From Thelephora terrestris (taxonomy: Eukaryota > Basidiomycota > Agaricomycetes > Thelephorales > Thelephoraceae): DNA of 64,000 nucleotides. The stretch lies in NCBI GenBank assembly GCA_015956445.1, contig WIUZ02000012.1:992001-1056000 (forward strand), given 5' to 3'. Of the stretch, positions 20,427-32,712 are shown piece by piece (positions within the stretch are counted from its first letter, which is position 1; each line of letters opens with the position of its first letter). Below the pieces are notes generated by a model, which searched no databases, was not told the origin of the DNA, and saw nothing but the letters and a program-made list of their open reading frames with translations. The position numbers and the translations under genes are program-made.

Positions 20427-23400
20427 CTATCCTCTCCAAGCCCCTCGCCCAGCCATGTTCTGCCCGGGATCAGGTCGTCCTTGACCCTGTTGACTAGGGT
20501 CGAAGAATTGTGACCGGTGGGGCCCTCTCGGCTCTTCGTAGTCCGAAACCTGTCTAGAAATCGACGGTGGGTAGCCCGGCGTCGTCGACCGAGCAGGGTC
20601 GTCAGTGTACGTATAGGTAGAGGGCCCCCTGGATATTTGCCCCGGTCTGTGAGTGGGAGCTTCCCTGTAAGGCGCCTCTCTAGTGATACCTGGGTATTGT
20701 GGATATTGGTTATGCGGCGTGGATGGAGTGGCGGATGAAGGAATGAACGAAGGGTTCGAACCGTTCAGTCTTTGATCATACAGGGACGTGTTGAAACTAG
20801 GGTTCAACAACGGAAGTCTATCCTGTTCTGTCGGCCCCAGCCGGCTCATCTCGTATTCCGAAGCTTGCCCCGCGTTGAGGTAGTTGGCCAATTGCGAGTG
20901 TTTGACCCCCAGCGCCGTTGGAGCAGGCGAGACTCCCCTCTCCGAAAGAAGATTCGCAGAAGAGACGGATTGTGTGTCCCAGTTGTCTTCTCCGCGGTCT
21001 CGTTGATACAGTGTAGGGTCGTATTCGAGGTCGTTTTGACCGATTGCGGCGATCCTGATACCTTGGACGACTTGGGCTTCCACCTTCTGACCGCCGTACT
21101 CTCCCAATCGCGTCTTATCGCTCTCGATCTTCCCACTGTATACCTGGGGTAACAGATGCGCCATGTTCGCGTGTACCATCGGGGTGAAGAGTTCCGAGTT
21201 CAACGCCGGGTGGCCGAAACGCTTCTCAAGCCTATGTTTATTGGCGTCCGATCGTTGAGAGTGGACCTTGGCTTGGGCAATTTCGGCTTGCGATGGTATG
21301 TGGTACCTGAAGTCGTTCAAGAATCTGCGGTCGATGAAAGCCTTGAAGACCAAAACGAGAATGATCGGTGGGAGGGTAGCGACCCAGTAGAAAGTTCGGA
21401 ATCCGAGTTGGAGGCCAATGGTAAGGCACATCAGAGCTTGCATCAGGATGATTCCGACCAGGAGGCGGTTGATAACGACGTTCCACAGCCGACCGCCTGT
21501 CTCGACCCGGGAGATGAACACGAACATGAGTTGGTACTTGTACACCCATGAGCTGACCCAGAACACAACTGCGCCAGCTACGGCGACGAGAGGCGCAAGG
21601 GGAGCGAAGACCATCGCGACGGTAGACATGAACAAGATATTTGCGTAATAGATCGCGTATTCGAACTCTGGAGGCTGAGTCCACTCGCGGATCTCACGGG
21701 GTGTCCTCCCGAAGAGGTTCTTCTTTATGGTGATAAAAACCAAGTTGATGATCTGGGCGAGATCAAAAATGGCCAGGAAACCTCGGAAGGGGAAATAGGT
21801 GAGCCAATAGGGCGACTGGTCAATGTATGCGGTATTGATCGTGCCGGGAAGTGAGCTGAAAGTCTTGAAGATGTCCTTTGCAGACTCCTTTCCGACCGCT
21901 CCGACGATATTCTTGACACTGACTACACAATTAGCGAAATCAGCGAGAGAAAGGAGGGAAATTAGAGGGAGACACACTGAAGATGACACCAATCAAGGTG
22001 AAGATTATCAACTGGGAGATGACAAGGAACCCATAGTAACGGGCGACGACGGCTCGATCCAGGCGCGACTGAGTTGTAGCCCCCTGGTACTTGGAAAGCC
22101 ACCGGAAGAGGTGAGGAAGCAGATACCCAAACAGAGCAGAAATGGCGGGGGGCAAGACACCGGATACATAAGCGAAGGACTTGGGCGAGGCTGCGTTCCA
22201 TTGGTCCAGGAAATGAACGACGGAGGTCAGCTAAAGAAGTTGACCATGGTGAGAATGGGTTTGGTTATGGTGGCACGGGACACTCACGGATGACAGGTTG
22301 GCAAGGATAGAGAGGATGAAGAGTGGAATGGTGTTGAAGAAAGCGACGAGGACGAGGTATATCCAGCCAGTCGTCTTCTTTCCGGCAAGCTCACTGGCGC
22401 TCAAGTTTAAATTGCTCCATATCTTGAAAAGAAGATGTCAACCGGATGTGGAGCGATAAAGAATTATGATCGACTGACGATATCTTTGGGATTTGGAGCC
22501 AAGATGACGTTGGTACCCTTTGGCCTCTTGTTCTTGAGCAGGTTGGCGACGATATGGGCGTAGGGAACGGCAGCCAGAGAAGCGAAACCGTAGTTCTCAG
22601 GCTTACGATCGTCTATCTGTCGACGATAATCCTCGACTGCCTTCTCGGTGACTTGGAGCTTCTTCCTAATAGATGATACAAGCAGAATTGTTAACCGTTT
22701 GAAAGATGAGCCTATGAATGAGCACGCACGTGTAGTAATCAATTGCATCAACCTTCTTTCCACCACAACCTCCACCGAGGTTGACGGTGGGGCGGTTCTT
22801 GCCGAGTTTTCCACCTTTTAGGTAACGAACGAGGACTTGCTCGAGTTCTCCAACGGCAGCGTTGTGCTTCTCGATTAGTTCCGGTAGATCGCCGACACGG
22901 CGACCGATATGGACAGAGGTGGTAGGGTAGGGCATCTGCATAGACTGGAAGATGGCGCGAATACCCTCGTCGGATTGGAACTTCTTTGGAACACCCTGAA
23001 TCATGAGGGTTCGAGCATAGAAGGAATCCATGTACTCGGGGGAGCGGAACCAGATGCCGCGCATGCGGGCCATGGCGTTCCAGTGGAAGTAGACGAAAAT
23101 GAAGACGACAAAGGTGATGATATAAGTCATGGCGACGTGAGCCCAAAGCCAGGCGCCGCTGACATCCCGGATGGTGAGGATGAGGAGGATGTTTTGGGAC
23201 GGGTTCTGGTTCACCTTGGTATTGTAGTAGATGTTGATGGGGATCAAGATACCACAGCAGAGGATAGAGATGGCAGTGAACGTCCAGCGGAGCATCTTAA
23301 GGAACCGAAGGAATGTGACGGCGTCCAATCCAATCTTGTCTAGCAGCTCTGGCTCCTTGGTATGTATGAGTGGGGGGAGCCAACCGAAGAGGGAGTCTGA

Positions 23401-23712
23401 TATTCTCGGAGGCTTCTTGTCACCGACATGGTATTTGACCTTGGGTTCGTAAACAATCTTTTGAGGGTAGAATGTTTAGCGAGTGTCGGTTAGAGGGTGT
23501 GCGATAGGACATACCTTGTTCTTCGGCCTTAGGAGGCCGAAGGCAAAGACGGTGACCAGCTAAAATTGGAATGTGAAGACTTTTGGAGTGGGCCAAGCGA
23601 GAGGGCGACATACGGAGATTGCAGCCATGGTGGCAACCTGGAACGCGACCGCCCCCGGGGAGAGAGATCTCTGGTCAGAGTTTTTGAGGATGATGTCTGG
23701 AATGTCAGACAT
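20427..23712 (-). CDS. CSC1: CSC1/OSCA-type (DUF221) hyperosmolality-gated cation channel
   Basis: A plasma-membrane or endomembrane channel of the OSCA/TMEM63 family. The N-terminal region (MSDIPDIILKNSDQRSLSPG) leads to the first helices, then LFGWLPPLIHTKEPELLDKI, GLDAVTFLRFL and WTFTAISILCCGILIPINIY. The cytosolic RRM-like part follows: DSFYARTLMIQGVPKKFQSD, TTSVHIGRRVGDLPELIEKH and a family-typical GFASLAAVPYAHIVANLLKN. The core pore block has PPAISALFGYLLPHLFRWLS, GTINTAYIDQSPYWLTYFPF and PPEFEYAIYYANILFMSTVA. After the last helix is the fungal PHM7-type cytosolic extension (EKRFGHPALNSELFTPMVHA) and a long Pro/Ser-rich tail to WRG. Roughly 950 residues with about seven short introns. 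It shares a 418-bp divergent promoter with the IMPACT-like gene. Confidence 0.93.
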
Positions 23713-23900
23713 GGTTGTGGGGAGATTAGAGAACGACAAGTAAGTAAATGGAGGTGGGGGGAAGGCTCCTGGCCGCCGCTGGAAAGTCAAATGAGAGCGT
23801 GTGGACGTTGGGGGGAAATCCGCAAAGGGGGTAACAAGGGGGTTGATCAGATCCGGGTCACGACTCGCTCCCTCTTTTTGTTCTCCGTTGCCTTTAAGTT

Positions 23901-23917
23901 CTCTCTCTCTCTCTCTC
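23901..23917. repeat. (CT)8 microsatellite in a divergent promoter
   Basis: Eight CT dinucleotides within a pyrimidine-rich patch between the channel gene and the IMPACT-like gene. CT-rich tracts are common in promoters of filamentous fungi, so it may mark the transcription start region of the plus-strand gene. Confidence 0.7.
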
Positions 23918-24130
23918 GGGCCTGCGGGGTACTTTGCAGTGGGAGAATAGAAAAGAGACCCGAACGACTGTCTGGTAGGTTTTCCCAGTATTCCAGGCAG
24001 TGGATATATTCGCAGTCGGTATTATCTCGGTTACGTCGCTTCGCGTCGTGAACGGAACCACGGCCGAAGCCAAGCGCCAAGAACGCTGATTGTATGCTGA
24101 GCCCGGCTTGTGGCTAACTATTCCCGGGTT

Positions 24131-24913
24131 ATGCGAGGTTATGCGGTCCAGATGCAATCAAGCCTAGACCATTTCGTGTCATCCCAGCCCGCCGCTTCCC
24201 CTCCAGCAATCTCCTTCACTTCCCAAGAAATTCGAGATAGAAAATCTGCGTTTGTGGCCTATATCATTCCTGCGAAAGATGCCTCTCAAGTGAAGGATGC
24301 CATCGCCTACATTCGAAGAACCCACGCCAATCGCTCACCGGCCCATGAGGTCGCCGCCTGGAGATTCATGTCCCTCAAACCGGGAATGACCGGTCTGGGT
24401 GGTGAAGATGACTTCGAGGTCATCTCTTCATACGATGACGATGGCGAAAAGTGGGCAGGCGGAAGGGTCCTCAATATCATGAAGCAGGCGGGCGTCCTTG
24501 ACGCCGTCGTCGTCGTCAGCCGGTGGTAAGTTCATTTTCTGGGTTCGGCGAACAAAGTTGACTAAATTTGTAGGTTCGGGGGTATCATGTTGGGTCCCAC
24601 CAGATTTACCCACATAGAGACGTGTGCTGCAGAAGTCTGTAAACGATTCAAATTGCAGGAGGATTTGAAGGATTGCCGAACGATGCTCTCTTCCTTGGAT
24701 GACATCCTCGCCGATCTTCGCTCTGAATTCACGACGCTCACCGCGAGGCCATCCACTCACAAGACGATGGATTATGATTCTATCGAAGATCTCGCCAAAC
24801 TCAGGAAGCTCGTCACTGCTCGGGAAGCCGCGATCAAGTCAATCAACATGCTGATCACCAGAGCTAAGGAACGGGGAAACACTAGGTCACAAGGGGAGAA
24901 AACTTCTGCATGA
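24131..24913 (+). CDS. IMPACT/YIH1-family protein (UPF0029 domain)
   Basis: Two exons, 24131-24525 and 24574-24913 with a 48-nt GT-AG intron, give 244 residues. The UPF0029 domain spans about residues 25-180: DRKSAFVAYIIPAKDASQVK, ANRSPAHEVAAWRFMSLKPG, SYDDDGEKWAGGRVLNIMKQ, DAVVVVSRWFGG, MLGPTRFTHIETCA. YIH1/IMPACT proteins bind GCN1 and dampen GCN2 kinase during amino-acid starvation; that role needs an N-terminal RWD domain, which is absent here. The C-terminal 65 residues form a charged coiled coil (LASLR-like heptads around LDDILADLRSEFTTL). It may therefore be a short paralogue of the impact family. The ATG at 24131 is the first in frame; 24152 is an alternative. An overlapping non-ATG frame opens at 24110. 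Confidence 0.85.
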
Positions 24914-25174
24914 ATACGATGTCTGTGTAGAATTTTGTTGGGACAATACAGAAGATGATTATCACATCGCACGACTGCCGTCGCATGCTAGGATAAGGAT
25001 CGCTCACGACTGACCGGGGTACGATTATGATCAGGCTTTCGCCGATATAGACCTGCTGTGTATTAGGGAATCATTTTACATCCAACGCCCCGCTTCACTC
25101 CCCTCGTTCTCTCTTCCGCCACGCACTTTCTCCCCGCATTCGTCTCTATCCGCGCCCATACCCTCCGTCGCGCA

Positions 25175-26112
25175 ATGGCAGCACAAACGAGACAGTCCTC
25201 CAGCCCAGAGGGCTATTCGTTTCCGACCCATCGCCTCCAACGGGTCCTGCGAGACTCATCCAAGCAGCCACTCGTCCTCGTAGCCTGCGGCTCTTTCAGT
25301 CCAATCACATACCTTCACCTCCGCATGTTTGAGATGGCCAAAGATTATGCTCGGCAACAGACCGACTATGAGATCGTTGGTGGTTATCTCAGTCCGGTCA
25401 GTGATATGTATAAGAAGCCCGGCCTCTTGAGTGCCAAACACAGGTAATGACGTCGGCACACCCTTTCACTCGTTCAAACAACAGGTTTGCTGATGTAAAC
25501 CCCGTTCTACAGAGTCACTATGTGTAACCTTGCTACTGAGCAGACATCCTCATGGTTGATGGTCGACTCTTGGGAGGCTTTCCAGTCTTACCAACGCACC
25601 GCTGTCGTCCTTGACCACTTTGAGCATGAAATCAACGACAAACTGGGAGGTGTTGCCACTTTGGAGGGAGAAATGCGCCATGTAAAGATCCTTCTGCTTG
25701 CAGGATCCGACTTGATTGCGACCATGTCCGAACCGGGTGTCTGGTCCCAGACCGATGTGCGTGTCCTTCCCTCATGTCAGATTTCGTAATAACTCAGCCA
25801 CACTCTTCGCTCCCGTAGTTAGCCCACATTCTCGGCAAATACGGGTGCTTCATTGTCGAGCGCGCAGGTTCCGACATGGACCAGGCCACGGATAGTTTAG
25901 CGCGATGGAGACACAACATCCACATGATCCCTCAGCTCATTCAGAACGACGTCTCGTCCACCAAGGTCCGTTTGTTCTTGAAGAGAGGTCTCTCCGTAAG
26001 GTATCTCCTCCCATCTCCGGTAGTGACTTATATCGAGGAGAATGGTCTCTATACCGAGGAGAACCTACCTCCTTCCCCTCGCCCGTCGTCCTCCGGTGTA
26101 AAGGGAGAGTAA
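25175..26112 (+). CDS. NMA1: nicotinamide/nicotinate mononucleotide adenylyltransferase
   Basis: Joins ATP and NMN (or NaMN) to make NAD or deamido-NAD in the last common step of NAD synthesis, usually nuclear or cytosolic. Three exons with introns at 25444-25512 and 25757-25818. The nucleotidyltransferase motif is VACGSFSPITYLHLRMFE, corresponding to GSFxPxTxxHLR. Then come YLSPVSDMYKKPGLLSAKHR, MVDSWEAFQSYQRTAVVL, the nucleotide-binding KILLLAGSDLIATM, LGKYGCFIVERAGSDMD and the second signature SSTKVRLFLKRGLSVRYLLP, matching SxTxxR. The length of about 270 residues is slightly below the yeast enzymes, which carry longer N-terminal tails. The ATG at 25175 follows a pyrimidine-rich leader and is the first in frame. 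All joins keep frame. Confidence 0.95.
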
Positions 26113-26693
26113 AGAACGTAGCCTAGATTTTATTTCGAATTTATGCGATTTTTTTGGGATAACTGCCGATGAGTCGCGCCGCGGGGGATGTGTGGCTGCG
26201 ATGACAAACAGTCGATTCCCTCAACTTGTCTCTTAACCTGTTCCATCAGACAGGCCACAGACAAAAATCCACCAAACATCTCGGATCGCCTTCGACGCGT
26301 CCGACGACCAGTTTGCCTTTCCCCTTTACGACTTTTATCAGGCTAGGTGAGCGTCCCAACGGTCACCGTCGACGGGCTCATCTGATTTCGCCCCCCTTCG
26401 TTCTCCGTCCCCCCCTACCATTCCACCCCCCACCCCCAATTTTTTTTTCCTTGTATCGATCCTCCCCCTCCGTTTCTAAACGGCTGTGGCGCATATACTC
26501 AGCTCAAGCCCGCTCGACTATTCTACCCCTGCAGGCAGGTCCGTTGTCAAGACCCACCTACAAGAGCGAATAGATAATTCAGATTTTTACCCATCACCGA
26601 CCCGAAGAGTTTAACACAACAACTCGTCCGTCCATTTCCTCCCCTTCTTTCCTACGGTTAGAATCCCTAAATGCTCGGTTCTTCTATTCCAGA
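26113..26693. other. NMA1 3' region and eIF4G promoter/leader
   Basis: About 580 bp with pyrimidine-rich patches (26395-26480 includes a C-rich run and an eight-T run) typical of the leader of a highly expressed fungal gene. No coding frame is supported. A leader intron is possible, as several GT and AG sites occur, but cannot be fixed. Confidence 0.5.
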
Positions 26694-29600
26694 ATGAGCA
26701 AACCTTCAACGACATCTGCGCCAAAGATCTCGACCCAGCTATCGCAAAAGTCTGCGTGGTCAAGAGGCCCCCCAACATCGACTTCACCTGCTGTAACTTC
26801 GACTTCTGCGTCCCCCATAAGATCTCAGTCGCCTGCTTTGCCTCCTCAACAAAATGCAAACCCACCCGTGCAAACTCATTCTAGACGGTCGAGTACTTTC
26901 GGTCAGAAAGGCGTCACCATAAAGGGCGGAATTGACATCTCTTCTCGTGGACATGTCGGATCCTCGAAACAAAGTATGTCTTGCTTCATCAAGGGTGATC
27001 CCATGCTCTGGTGCTCAGGCGGTGCCACAACAGCCTGGGTGCTCCCGCATGGATAGGAGGGCCTGCGACTCAACCCTGCACCGCCTACTTTTCTCTGGAT
27101 GACTGATATCTTCCCTTTCTCTAGACTCCGTGACTTTTGGGTCAATAGACGACAATTCCGCGACGATATCATCATCTCCTGCCAATGTGCCTCCCATCAA
27201 GACCGAGGGTGTAAAATCTTTTGGATCCGTACCAGCGGTGAATGGTGGCGGCAAACCAAACCCGTCTTTTGGGAATCAGCAGGCCGGTCCATCGTCTCTG
27301 AAACAGTCGAGTTCGACCTCGAATCATCTTCCCCCTCCTCCGATCATCTCTCCCACCGCTACAAAGCTCGTCGCTCCTTCATTATCTAAGTCGGATTCAT
27401 CCACTTCCAGACCTGACGCCCCCGCTCCTTCATCTACACCCACACCAAAGCCCACCAAGGTCGACATTCGCAAACTTTTCCAGAACCCTCCTTCTTCCTC
27501 CCCTTCTATCACACCCCAGACGAACTCGAGCCCTTCATCCCCCGCTCTCTCCTCTCTTTCCAACTCCGCCTCATCAACGACATCGTCCAACTCAAACACG
27601 ACTGCCCAGTCGGGTCCCCCCCCTTCCTCCCAGAACCACCTTCAGAATAATGTTTCCACTTTCAACCCTAGAGCAGGCTTCCAACAAACCCCTAATATTG
27701 GTCAACCTACCCAGCAATCCCGATCACCCGCGTTCCCGCGGCAGACGAATGTACCGAACGGGACGAGTGGGGGTGTTGGAGTGGGTAATAGACCACCGCC
27801 TACACCGAATACCCCTAACCCTTCTGGAATTCAACCTGGGGTGTCGAGTCCAAGAATGTCTGCCCCCCCTCATCCCAACCACCCTGGGCCACCTCCCCCT
27901 GCTGGTTTCCCTCCCCACCCGCATTACGCAGGGTATTACGTGAGTGATCTGTTCCTCGTGACCTCGCGCAGCGAGTGAAGATATATCTTTTGTCCCGTCT
28001 AGTATCCTCCTTATATGACATCAGACCCGGGGTACATGTACCACCATTCCCCGTGGATGGCACCGATGCAGCCCCCTCCACATCCCGGTCAGGGTACACC
28101 CGGACCACACCCAGCCCCTCTCCCTCTGTCGCCGCGAAACCAATCTAATCAACTCCACCCGGGAACACCAACCCCCGTTCCGCCAGGTCCCTTACCTCCT
28201 CCTTCTCCTTCCCATGTCCACTCACGTCCAAGCCCGAACAATGTTTCTTCACCCCCTCCAACGCCTTCTACTACTACCGCACCCTCCGGTCCCGGTGGTA
28301 GTATGAGCACGAGTCGTTTGAGTACGAGTGCGAACGCATTTGTCCCCAAGAAACCTGTCACTATCAAGAATCCAGAGGGCAGGGAGCTCGATCTTGATCT
28401 CTACAGGAAGAAAGATGCGCCTGCCTCTCCGGTTGTGGAAAACAACGTTCCGTTGATTCACCCAACCCATCAGAAAAGGACGTCCGTCATCAGGATGGAA
28501 ACCGTGGAGGCGAAGGAGAAGCGGCTAGCAGAAGAGAAAGAAAGGGAAGAGAAGGCCAGGAAAGCTGAGGAGGAGAAAAAGGCTGCCGGTGAAGAAAAGA
28601 AAAGGAAGGAAGAGGAGGAAAAGAAGGTCGAAGAGGAGGAGAAACGTATAAAAGAGGAAGAAGAAAAGAAGAAGAGAGAAGAGGAGGAGGAGGCTGAGAG
28701 GGAGCGCATACGGAAAGAAGAAGAGGAGAGAATCAGAAAGGCGGAAGAGGCGAAGAAAGCCGCCGAGGAAGAAGAGAGGAAGCGCAAGGAGAAGGAGGAG
28801 GAGGAGAGAAAGGCCGCCGAGGCTGAGAAGTTAAGGTTGTTCAAGGAAGCTGAGGAACGGAGGGTGAGAGAGGAGCAGGAGAGGGTGGCGGCCAAACGAG
28901 CTGAAGAGCAGAAACAAGAGGAGGGCGAGATCATTGAAAGTCCTACTACCGATGAACCCCCAAAGGAAGCCAGGGAAATCCTATCGCGGAAGGAGGCTCT
29001 CAAGATCGACACCACCATCACAAAGACCCGCCCTGGCCCTCTCGACCTCTCTGGTGCAACGAAGAACGTAGTCGCAGCTCTTCCTTCTGCCTTGGCTACT
29101 GCAAGGGTCATCGAAGATTTGGACCATATCTCGTACCCTGAGGGAATCTCCAGCCCTAAACCGGAGCTCAACACGAATTCGAAGAAGGGAAAGTTCAGGT
29201 GAGGTTCAATCCAATGGTCCCCTTAGCATTTACCGACCCTTCAACCAGATACGACCGAGATTTCCTTCTTCAGTTCATGAAGGTCTGTACCGAGAAGCCC
29301 GACGTCCCTCTAGATGTCATCGGCCTTGAGGCTGTTGGTGAACAACAACATTACCCGATGACCCGGACTAGCTCTGGTCGCCACCGGACCAGTTCCACTG
29401 CCATGCCCCCACCGATATCCCGACAAGCCTCCGTGTCCGGCTTCAAGCCTGGCACTCCCAGTGGGTTTACTATGGGCAACTTCTCCACCCCTACGAGCAA
29501 GATGACGAGCGAAGAGAGGTTTGCGATGTCACAACGTTCAACATCTAGCACGATCCCCAGTCAAGGCATGCCATTCGGCCGCCAAGCCCAAATAACTCGT

Positions 29601-31675
29601 ACCAGTAGCCAAGGTGGCCCGGGCAGTAACCGCACGAGGAGCAAACGAGGTGGTGAACGTAACGAGTCGAACAAGGTTCATACCCCAAGTGCCTTCCACA
29701 ACCAGGCCTCCAAGGATCAAGCTTTCGGTCTTGAGCCGGTCGCTCCACTTGAGTTTTCCGCAAACAGATGGACAAGAAAGGCGACTCCAGCTGACGACGA
29801 GCAGAACGTTGAGAGGAAGGTCAAGGGACTCCTCAACAAGCTCACGATGGAGAAGTTCGATTCTATCTCCGACCAAATCATCGCCTGGGCCAACAAGTCA
29901 GAAACGGAGAAAGACGGGCGGACTCTCATCCATGTCATCAGGCTCGTTTTCGAGAAGGCAACCGACGAGGCCGCGTGGTCGGAGATGTACGCTCGACTTT
30001 GCAGGAAGATGATGGAGACGATCAGCCCTGACGTCCAGGATGACGGTATCCGACACGCAGATGGAAAACCAATCGCCGGTGGCCAACTTTTCCGAAAGTA
30101 CCTCTTGAACCGTTGTCAGGAAGACTTTGAGCGTGGTTGGGCCGCAAAGGATGCTGCTGCTTCTGCCGCTGCCGCGAAGGCGTCCGAAGATGCCGCCGTC
30201 AAGAAGGCCGCTGAAGCAAATGGCGAGGCCGAGCTCTACTCGGACGAGTACTATGCCGCGCAAAAAGCCAAGCGGCGAGGTCTTGGCTTGATCCAGTTTA
30301 TCGGCGAACTGTACAAGTTGCAAATGTTGACGGAGCGTATCATGCACGAATGTATCAAGAAACTTCTTGGCAACGTCGACAACCCCGAGGAGGAGGAAAT
30401 CGAGAGCTTGTGCAGATTACTGGCGACCGTTGGAAGGCTTCTCGATAATCCCAAGGCTCGCGCGCACATGGATATCTACTTCACTAGGATGAAGGAATTG
30501 GGCAAGAGCAACAACGTTGTGCCTCGTATGCAGTTCATGCTTCAGGTCAGTACTGCGGTCCGCGTTCGCACATTGATTTACCCATACTCTTTTACTCAGG
30601 ACCTCATTGAACTACGTGGGCGGTCCTGGATTCCAAGGAATCAAGTTGCAGCTCCAACTACACTCGCTCAGGTGCACGAAGAGGTAATTCTCTCCACTTT
30701 GATGTGACCAAATCGACCCTAACTGTGTTCACTCAGGCGGCCAAGCAAAGGGCTCAGGCGGAGAAAGAAGCTGCGAATCGTACCCTCACTATGTCCCGTG
30801 GTGGCTCTCGTAGAGGTGGAGAACGTGGCGGAGGACCTGCAAGGGGGGAGCAACAAGCAGACGGATGGTCCGTTGCCGGTGGATCCACTCCCCGACCACC
30901 TACAAAGGCTGGAGACCTTTCAAATTTCGGCAAGATCGACAAGTCTGGTCCCGTCGTCATGGGTCCTAGCAGCGTTTGGGCTGGCAAGAAGGACGCTGCG
31001 AAGCGTGATTCTACTCTTACCAGGGTTAATTCGAGCTCGAATATGTTCTCGATGCTCGGTCGGGATGCGGAGGCTATGCCTGAAACCGGCTCGAAACCAA
31101 GTCGGCCGTCGAGCAGGAGGACAAGCGTTGACCTTGGTGTCGCTGAACCCCAACGCAGGAAATTGCAGCTTCTCCCGCGGTCGAAGCCCCTCGAAGAAGA
31201 GAACAAGGCCAACGGTGGATCGTCAGATCATTCGGAGGATGAGGGCGGTGATGAAATTCTCCAAGCAATGTCCGAGGATGAAGCAGACAAGAAGATCGCT
31301 GAGGACATCAAGGAGTTCTTTGCGGTCCGCAACATCGACGAGTCCGAGGATTACTTCACCAAGCTTCCTCCAGAGCATCATCATCGACTGGTCGACAAGC
31401 TTATCTCCAAGGCTATCGAGTCGAAGGAGGCTGACGGAAAGCTAGTTGCTGATGCATTCGCGAGGGCGGCCGATAAGAAGTTGTGCTCTGCCTCAGCTTT
31501 CGAGGAAGGATTCTTACCTATCGCCGAGATGTTGGACGACATTGCAATTGACGCTCCCAAGGCCTTCCAGATTATGGCTACCATGATGAAGGGTGCTGGA
31601 CTGGACGAGGAGAAACGGACTAAGATAGCTCAGAAGTCAATGGACAGTGATAAGCTGCTTGAGCTTCTTGTGTAG
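26694..31675 (+). CDS. TIF4631: translation initiation factor eIF4G
   Basis: The cap-complex scaffold that binds eIF4E, eIF4A and PABP and recruits ribosomes to mRNA. Roughly 1,530 residues in six exons. The first 550 residues are Ser/Pro-rich. A long Glu/Lys/Arg helix (28490-28930) looks like a single alpha helix. The eIF4E-binding site is RYDRDFLLQFMKVC (YxxxxL-phi), created by splicing at about 29200-29250. The MIF4G domain starts near 29810 with KVKGLLNKLTMEKFDSIS and includes LIHVIRLVFEKATDEAAWSE, LFRKYLLNRCQEDFE, GLGLIQFIGELYKLQMLTER and LCRLLATVGRLLDNPKA. An Arg/Gly region (SRGGSRRGGERGGG) follows. An MA3 domain closes the protein (EDIKEFFAVRNIDESEDYF to MDSDKLLELLV), a second eIF4A-binding site present in animals and lost in budding yeast. 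The Ser/Pro-rich N-terminus probably carries PABP contacts. Confidence 0.95.
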
Positions 31676-32712
31676 GCGTCGATCCTCCCTCACATCGTAT
31701 TTTTTATTTGTTCCATGTCGTTATTACCCCTCTTGTTCATCCTTGTTCCATCCTTCCTCTTCCTATTGATTGCCATCTCTATTCGTTCTTTGTGCGTTCG
31801 CCGTCGCTTATCGTTTATCGTTCGCCGCCATTCAACATTGTTCAGGTATCTTTGTTTTGTTCTAGCCGCTTCTTAATACTCTAGTGCTCATATCAATATG
31901 TACGATGCCTTGCATTTCCTCTCCCAAGAACGGAGTAATGAGTAACCTCTATCTGTTTTCAATACAACTGAACGCCTCAGCTCAAGACGCCCCAAATGTG
32001 AGGACGTTCGTTAGGGTGTATTTGGGCCAGCCAGTTCGTACATGCCCTAGTTGTGTGTCACCTAGGTGGCTATGTCATAGTCCGATACGCAGCCCAGCAT
32101 CCCTGAAAAGTGCGGGCGCTATTTCAATGGGTGCGCGAATTGATCAGGACAACACGTACTTTTTATTCGGGACCATATCCCTGGACGGGGCTTCTTAGAA
32201 CTGGGTAGGGTCACGCCTACAGAGGGGATCAATGTCGACACTGGGGTTTGCCAACCGATTGGTCGCGGGTTGGATAACCCACCTAACGTTTCCCCAGAGC
32301 CTTCCTTTCCACCGGTACTCTCTTCTGCCTTTGAGGGTTCGGCGCGGCCAGAAGGGTTGCGAAGCTTCCCGTCCCCAGGTCCAGAATGTAAAGAATCATT
32401 TAGGGTAGAAGTGACCCCTGGCAACAGGTCTACCTGTGACCGGCTGCGAGCCTTGGTCCCCGCTCCTCTTTCATGGACTATGATTAGGTGGGTTAGGCTA
32501 AGTCAGCGCCACAGGCCACAGCGGAGAACGCACGGATTTGACCGGGGTTTCCAGGGGTTTGGGGGCCAACCGCTGCTATCAGATGCGCACCTGTAAGTGA
32601 GAGCGTGAGCTGCAAATAATCGATGGGAGAATAAACGTACGGGAGGGATTCTGGCTTCCGCCACCGTAGCCGCTTCCCGTCCGATGTTGGTCGGGTAAAG
32701 TGAGAATCGAAC
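31676..32712. other. convergent intergenic stretch, no gene seen
   Basis: About 1 kb between the eIF4G stop and the kinase stop. The left part is T-rich, as expected of a 3' UTR (31690-31870). Short frames on both strands lack any motif. Confidence 0.5.

Noticed and set aside
29250-29290. Separate small gene at the start of the second eIF4G half
   Set aside because: The intron at about 29200-29250 joins it to the upstream frame and creates the eIF4E-binding motif, so it is one gene.
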